The notes under the pieces were generated by a model. That model was given only the letters and a program-made list of their open reading frames with translations. It did no database searches and was not told where the DNA came from. 64,000 bases of DNA, from NCBI RefSeq assembly GCF_012641405.1, contig NZ_JABAII010000012.1, forward strand, positions 62,001 to 126,000. Direction: 5' to 3'. The position numbers were made by a program, and so were the translations under genes. Origin of the DNA: Rhizobium sp. P40RR-XXII. GTDB lineage: Bacteria; Pseudomonadota; Alphaproteobacteria; Rhizobiales; Rhizobiaceae. Positions 60,166-64,000 of the stretch are shown here, one piece after another; the first letter of the stretch is position 1; the number at the start of each line of letters is the position of its first letter.

Positions 60166-60744
60166 TCAAGCTTCGTCTTCAGCGTTGCCGTCGGCTTCCG
60201 GATCGAAGAAGTCTTCCGGACGCAGCGCGTCTTCGTCAACGCCGTAGATGGCGTCGGCGGAGGTGAGGGTTTCGCCCTTGGACTGACGCTCGGCTTCTTC
60301 GGCGGAGCGGGCAACGTTGAGCTTGACCGTGATCTCGACTTCAGCATGAAGTCCGATCGCAACATCGTGCAGGCCGATGGCCTTGATCGGCGTGTTCATG
60401 TGAACCTGGCTGCGGCCGACGTTGAAGCCTTCGGCGGCGAGGATTTCGACGACGTCACGAGCCGCGACCGAACCGTAGAGCTGGCCGGTTTCGCCAGCCG
60501 AGCGAACGACGATGAAGGACTTGCCGCCGAGAACGTCGGCAACCTTCTGGGCTTCGCTCTTGCGCTCGAGGTTACGGGCTTCGAGCGTTGCGCGCTCGGC
60601 TTCGAAACGAGCCTTGTTGGCGGCGTTGGCGCGCAGCGCCTTGCCGAGCGGCAGCAGGTAGTTACGGGCAAAGCCGTCGCGAACCTTGACGGTTTCGCCC
60701 ATCTGGCCGAGCTTGGAGATGCGTTCGAGAAGAATGACTTCCAT
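60166..60744 (-). CDS. rplI: 50S ribosomal protein L9 (192 aa)
   Basis: The N-terminal domain (MEVILLERISKLGQMGETVK, VRDGFARNYLLPLGKALRAN) with the long connecting helix and C-terminal domain (SVAARDVVEILAAEGFNVGR) is unambiguous. It is longer than E. coli L9 (149 aa) because of an acidic C-terminal tail (SADAIYGVDEDALRPEDFF and on), usual in Rhizobiales. The ATG at 60744 follows AAGGAAC. It is downstream of the DUF2232 gene by 19 bases. Confidence 0.96.
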   Translation of the reverse strand: MEVILLERISKLGQMGETVKVRDGFARNYLLPLGKALRANAANKARFEAERATLEARNLERKSEAQKVADVLGGKSFIVVRSAGETGQLYGSVAARDVVEILAAEGFNVGRSQVHMNTPIKAIGLHDVAIGLHAEVEITVKLNVARSAEEAERQSKGETLTSADAIYGVDEDALRPEDFFDPEADGNAEDEA

Positions 60745-60763
60745 TTTCTTGTTCCTTTCGATG

Positions 60764-61762
60764 TCAGATTTTCGTGTCTGTTGTTTTGGGTGTATCGGCA
60801 TTCTTGTTCGGGGTCAGCGATATCGCCTTGCGGGTATCGTAGAGGCCGAGAACAAGGATGATGAGGAGTGGCAACGTCAGCAGGAATGACGTCAGATAGC
60901 AAAGGACAAGCACGGGTATGCGCCAGTCCTTGCCGCGCGTCTGGTAGTGCAGCGACGCAAAGCCGGAAGTGATGAAGCCGGCACCGAAAGCGCCGAGGAC
61001 GGCGGCGGCGATCAGGCCAATCACACCGCCAAAGAACATGGCGACGATCGCCACGAGAAAGACGAAGATCGCGTTGCGATTCATGCGCAGTGACGAGGGG
61101 ATATCCTCCCGTGGGCGCAGACTGTGCTTTGAAGCTGCAACGATGCGGATTGCCACGTAATAGGCAGCGAGCAGCATCATGACCCAGATGACCCCCCAGG
61201 CGATCGGGATCATGTAGAGCATCAGCGACTTCATCTTTGCGATCGCGACCGGATCGAGCTGAAGGTCGGGAGATTGCTGGTTCACCGCGTTGAGATAGGC
61301 GTCGACCACCTGGCCGACCAGATCGGCATTGTAGCCCATGACCGCGCCGGCGATGATGACGGTTACTGCCGTGAGGCCGCAGAGATGCAGCATAATGTCG
61401 GAGAGCGGATACCAGGCCATCAGGTGGTCCGGGCCGCCGAGCTCGGAAGCCGGACGCGCCAGATTGGCGAGATGGCTGAGCCAGGCCGGTATCAGCGTCA
61501 GTACGAGTGTAAACACTCCAAAATATATCGACTGCCAGACGGCGCCGATGACACTTGCCACCACGACAGCGACAATGACGGCCACGTTGCCCCAGCCGAG
61601 ACCGACGATCAGGATAGGGAGGGCGGAAAGCGCGCCGAACAGGATAAACAGCAAAGGCTGAGTAGTCGCGCCATACACGAGTAGGGCGGCGGTCAGACCG
61701 GCGAGCGCGCCGATACCAAGCTCTTTTGCATTCAACTTCTTCACGTCGCTGTCCTGCTTCAT
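60764..61762 (-). CDS. DUF2232 membrane protein (332 aa)
   Basis: Around eight hydrophobic helices with ALAGLTAALLVYGATTQPLL, LSALPILIVGLGWGNVAVIV and a long final segment (RIPVLVLCYLTSFLLTLPLL) match the DUF2232 pattern seen between rpsR and rplI in Rhizobiales. Members are predicted inner-membrane proteins (YybS-like/ECF-S-like fold) without a known role. The ATG at 61762 (MKQDSDVKKLNAK) is chosen; a 22-residue longer frame is unlike the family. Its place inside a ribosomal protein operon suggests cotranscription, not a ribosomal role. Confidence 0.86.
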   Translation of the reverse strand: MKQDSDVKKLNAKELGIGALAGLTAALLVYGATTQPLLFILFGALSALPILIVGLGWGNVAVIVAVVVASVIGAVWQSIYFGVFTLVLTLIPAWLSHLANLARPASELGGPDHLMAWYPLSDIMLHLCGLTAVTVIIAGAVMGYNADLVGQVVDAYLNAVNQQSPDLQLDPVAIAKMKSLMLYMIPIAWGVIWVMMLLAAYYVAIRIVAASKHSLRPREDIPSSLRMNRNAIFVFLVAIVAMFFGGVIGLIAAAVLGAFGAGFITSGFASLHYQTRGKDWRIPVLVLCYLTSFLLTLPLLIILVLGLYDTRKAISLTPNKNADTPKTTDTKI

Positions 61763-61909
61763 GATCGAGCAGTTAGAGGATGCCTTCGCCACTCGGGCCT
61801 GAAAGCCGTCCCCAACATGGGGTTTCAAGGTTCCGATCCGCGCCCATCGCGAAAGGGAGGAGGGAAGGCATCGCTGCCTTCCCTCTAATTCATTCTGCGT
61901 CGGCCGCTA

Positions 61910-62158
61910 TTAGGCGACGACGTAGGGCAGCAGGCCGAGGAAACGGGCGCGCTTGATCGCCTGGGCGAGTTCGCGCTGCTTCTTCTGGGAAACGGCCGTA
62001 ATGCGGGAAGGAACGATCTTGCCGCGCTCGGAAATGTAGCGCTGCAGGAGACGAACGTCCTTGTAGTCGATGCGCGGCGCATTGGCACCCGAGAACGGGC
62101 AGGTCTTGCGGCGGCGATGGAACGGGCGGCGGACCGGTGCGGAGGAAACTTCAGACAT
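61910..62158 (-). CDS. rpsR: 30S ribosomal protein S18 (82 aa)
   Basis: The protein has RRPFHRRRKTCPFSGANAPR and IDYKDVRLLQRYISERGKIV with the SRITAVSQKKQRELAQAIKR helix, all S18 marks. AAGGAG lies before the ATG at 62158. It pairs with S6 (rpsF), 12 bases upstream, in the ribosome and in the operon. Confidence 0.97.
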   Translation of the reverse strand: MSEVSSAPVRRPFHRRRKTCPFSGANAPRIDYKDVRLLQRYISERGKIVPSRITAVSQKKQRELAQAIKRARFLGLLPYVVA

Positions 62159-62170
62159 TCTCAAATCTCC

Positions 62171-62617
62171 TTATACGCGGTCTTCGCGCGGACGGCGCGG
62201 ACGGTCTTCGCGGTCACCACGATCCGGGCGCGGACCACGATCGCCGAAGCTGCGCTCCGGGCGGTCGCCATCGCGGCGCGGACGGTCGTCGCGGTCGCGC
62301 TTCTGCATCATGGCCGACGGGCCGTCTTCGTGCTTCTCGACAGCGATCGTCATGTAACGCAGGACGTCTTCGCTGATGCGCATCTGGCGTTCCATTTCCT
62401 GGATCGCGGCAGCCGGAGCATCGATGTCCATCAGGGCGTAATGAGCCTTGCGGTTCTTCTTGATGCGGTAGGTGAGGGACTTGAGGCCCCAGTTTTCGAT
62501 ACGCCCGACTTTACCGCCGTGAGCTTCGATAACACCCTTGTACTGTTCTACAAGGGCGTCGACCTGCTGAGCGGAAATATCCTGTCGGGCAAGGAATACA
62601 TGTTCGTAAAGAGCCAT
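62171..62617 (-). CDS. rpsF: 30S ribosomal protein S6 with Arg/Asp-rich tail (148 aa)
   Basis: The S6 ferredoxin-like fold is recognised in ALYEHVFLARQDISAQQVDA, RIENWGLKSLTYRIKKNRKA and HYALMDIDAPAAAIQEMERQ. After about residue 105 the protein has a highly charged tail (KRDRDDRPRRDGDRPERSFG, DRGPRPDRGDRED and RPRRPREDRV), built of short Arg/Asp/Pro repeats. Its length exceeds E. coli S6 (131 aa unprocessed). It heads the rpsF-rpsR-DUF2232-rplI operon. Confidence 0.96.
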   Translation of the reverse strand: MALYEHVFLARQDISAQQVDALVEQYKGVIEAHGGKVGRIENWGLKSLTYRIKKNRKAHYALMDIDAPAAAIQEMERQMRISEDVLRYMTIAVEKHEDGPSAMMQKRDRDDRPRRDGDRPERSFGDRGPRPDRGDREDRPRRPREDRV

Positions 62618-63008
62618 GGATAGCTGTGCCTTTCTTGCGTTGGTCTGAACCCGGTATTCGGCGGCTAAGCCTCAACGACTGCTCCTGAGAGGGATAACCC
62701 CAAGCAAGAAAAGCGTTTCCGAGACGGTCGAGAGCGGAGACACGGGAGGCTGGAACGCTTCCGTTCCGACGATTCTCCCTGCGAAGAACCGGCCCTCCGT
62801 TCAGCCACCAGCCAGAAGACCGGGTTGCGAACAGGGCGGCTTATACGGATTTTTCTCCGAAAGGCAAGGGTGCGAGCGAAATTATGCCGTTTTGCCTGGG
62901 AGTGGCGTCGAAGCCCAGGTCAAATCGTGAGCTTCCGCCTGCCGCAGCGTTGCACCGGCCGTACTCTCCCATATGATGAGTGGCGAATTGCAGCAATAGG
63001 GATGGTTC
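62618..63008 (-). promoter_or_regulatory. Leader and promoter region of rpsF, divergent from the histidine phosphatase
   Basis: These 391 bases have no gene. The 200 bases next to rpsF are GC-rich and capable of folding, e.g. GGAACGGAAGCGTTCC on the minus strand (complement of 62751-62766), and contain GCCGCCGAATACCGGG near 62650-62666, which could be part of an S6:S18 autoregulatory site. I cannot verify the fold by eye. The part beyond 62840 belongs to the plus-strand gene. Confidence 0.4.
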
Positions 63009-63755
63009 ATGCGCATCTTTCTCGTTCGGCACGGCGAATCCCTCGGCAATATTGACGATCGGTCCTATCGGCAGTTCGGCGATCACAATGTTCCGCTGAC
63101 CGAGTGGGGATATCGCCAGGTGCTGCAGGCGGGCCAGGCGATATCAGCCTATCTGAAAGGAGTGCCGGCCGTCGAGCTGCGCAAGCTGAGCGTCTGGTAT
63201 TCGCCCTTCCTGAGGACGCGACAGAGCAAGGATGCCTTGCTGGAGGTTCTGCCGGCCGATCTGATCGAGGATGCGAGGGAGGATTACCTGCTGCGTGAAC
63301 AGGACTTCGGGCTCTTCACCGAAATCTACGACCGTGCCGAACAGAGGCGGAAGTTTCCCGACGAGTTCGAGAAATGGGCAAGGCTGCGCAACAACAACGG
63401 CAAGTTCTATGCGCGGCCGCCGGATGGCGAGAGCCGCGCCGATGTCGCCCAGCGCCTGCGCCTGTTCCTGCAGACCGTCATGCACGACGCCGAAAGCGGC
63501 AGAAACAATGTCATCATCGTCGGCCACGGCGTCACCAACCGGGCCTTCGAGATGAACTTCCTACATCACCCGGTCGATTGGTTCGAGCGTTCGGACAATC
63601 CGGGAAATGCCGATGTCACCTTGATCGAGGGACGGAGTTCGGAAGGCTACCGGTCGATCCTGCTGCACAAGGCAAAGGATCGGGTGAAAGGACAGGACGA
63701 GTTGCGCGAAGCCCATGGTTCCGAATTGGCGATTGCGCCGAAGACCGCGCAGTAG
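63009..63755 (+). CDS. Histidine phosphatase (phosphoglycerate mutase-like, 248 aa)
   Basis: The N-terminal RHG motif is FLVRHGESLGNID (catalytic His9), with a second His in VIIVGHGVTNRAFEM and a conserved Arg in YSPFLRTRQSKDALL. The order is complete for the branch 1 histidine phosphatases. The middle part with REQDFGLFTEIYDRAEQRRK resembles broad-specificity phosphatases such as PhoE, rather than glycolytic Pgm. Substrate unknown. It is divergent from rpsF. Confidence 0.92.
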   Translation: MRIFLVRHGESLGNIDDRSYRQFGDHNVPLTEWGYRQVLQAGQAISAYLKGVPAVELRKLSVWYSPFLRTRQSKDALLEVLPADLIEDAREDYLLREQDFGLFTEIYDRAEQRRKFPDEFEKWARLRNNNGKFYARPPDGESRADVAQRLRLFLQTVMHDAESGRNNVIIVGHGVTNRAFEMNFLHHPVDWFERSDNPGNADVTLIEGRSSEGYRSILLHKAKDRVKGQDELREAHGSELAIAPKTAQ

Positions 63756-63802
63756 ATGACCTGCGCGGGATGTTTCGCTCTCATATCTGGCATTCTGAGG
63801 GA

Positions 63803-63825
63803 CTCCGCCGGCGGCGGAGCGCTTT
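63803..63825 (+). terminator. Short hairpin terminator between convergent genes
   Basis: CTCCGCC (63803-63809) pairs with GGCGGAG (63813-63819) over a GGC loop, followed by CGCTTTC. It stands between the histidine phosphatase and the convergent aldo/keto reductase. The T tract is short. Confidence 0.55.
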
Positions 63826-63831
63826 CATGCC

Positions 63832-64000
63832 TCACATCGGCATCGGATACTTCCGATGCACCTGCTCGATCTCAGCGAGTGCCTCTTCCGGCAGCGTCAC
63901 ATAAGCGGCGGCGATATCGGTCTCAAGCTGCGGCATCGTCGTGGCGCCGATGATGACGGAAGCCATGAAGGGCTTGGTGAAGCAATAGGCAAGTGCCAGC
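63832..64000 (-). CDS. Aldo/keto reductase, C-terminal end only (gene runs out of window)
   Basis: On the minus strand the frame open at the window edge reads ALAYCFTKPFMASVIIGATT, then MPQLETDIAAAYVTLPEEAL, and ends EIEQVHRKYPMPM before TGA at 63832-63834. SVIIGATTMPQLETDIAA matches the C-terminal NADP-binding segment (the IPGAT/IIGAS-type motif) of aldo/keto reductases, and the final KYPMP is that of the Tas/YajO-like group. Only about 55 residues are visible, so the catalytic tetrad cannot be checked. Confidence 0.85.
   Translation of the reverse strand, partial: LALAYCFTKPFMASVIIGATTMPQLETDIAAAYVTLPEEALAEIEQVHRKYPMPM

Noticed and set aside
1..64000. tRNA, rRNA, tmRNA, insertion sequences or prophage genes
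   Set aside because: No cloverleaf-like GGTTCGA-containing short genes, rRNA stretches, transposase or integrase motifs were noticed on either strand; a covariance-model search would be needed to exclude small RNAs.

Overview
The window is a GC-rich, densely packed stretch of bacterial chromosome. It fits a Rhizobium-type alphaproteobacterium (Rhizobiaceae). The evidence is the RopA-like porins, a single bifunctional Rsh (p)ppGpp enzyme, adjacent pssA/psd phospholipid genes, the blocks dapA-smpB-rpoZ-rsh, acpS-lepB-rnc-era-recO and rpsF-rpsR-rplI-dnaB-alr-radA-cvpA-purF, and a RIME-like intergenic mosaic repeat. This placement comes from recognising families and gene order, not from a database search. 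I see no rRNA, tRNA, CRISPR array, transposase, integrase or prophage module.

Layout. 1-2 kb: the end of one porin and a complete tandem paralogue, each closed by a strong hairpin. 2-11 kb: alpha/beta hydrolase and lytic transglycosylase (minus), then dapA, smpB, an NYN-domain protein, rpoZ, rsh and a 49-residue DUF3563 protein. 11-17 kb: DUF2062 protein, acpS, lepB, rnc, era, then a Crp/Fnr regulator and a single-domain response regulator lying between era and recO. 17-26 kb (minus): redoxin, a 1081-residue class III cyclase/AAA/repeat protein, MOSC protein, HD hydrolase and a many-helix DUF2339 membrane protein. 26-33 kb: EF-hand-loop protein, periplasmic Cu/Zn superoxide dismutase, an overlapping phosphatase/HD/YgfZ operon, small exported proteins, a Nudix hydrolase, a YnfA-like membrane protein and a YedK/HMCES-type protein. 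33-42 kb: pssA, psd, orotate phosphoribosyltransferase, class A acid phosphatase, Atm1-type ABC exporter, LysM protein with an internal duplication, LOG-family protein and RarD-like permease. 42-49 kb (minus): cimA, prolyl aminopeptidase, three tandem GFA-family genes, a DUF559 nuclease remnant, cysS and an SDR. 49-63 kb: purF, cvpA, radA, lysE-type exporter, alr, dnaB, a marR-emrB-emrA-like efflux cassette, rplI, a DUF2232 membrane protein, rpsR and rpsF. The window ends with a histidine phosphatase and the C-terminal end of an aldo/keto reductase.

Most of the window is housekeeping: cell wall (dapA, alr, transglycosylase), translation and ribosome rescue, stringent response (rpoZ/rsh), membrane lipid synthesis, replication and repair (dnaB, radA, recO, YedK) and purine/pyrimidine synthesis. 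Accessory-looking insertions are the Crp/response-regulator pair between era and recO, the emr-like cassette between rplI and dnaB, and the GFA cluster. I found no convincing new multi-gene system. The most distinctive items are the triplicated GFA operon led by an internally deleted DUF559 gene, the mirrored architecture of the LysM protein, the zinc-ribbon/cyclase/ATPase fusion, and the near-identical tandem porins.
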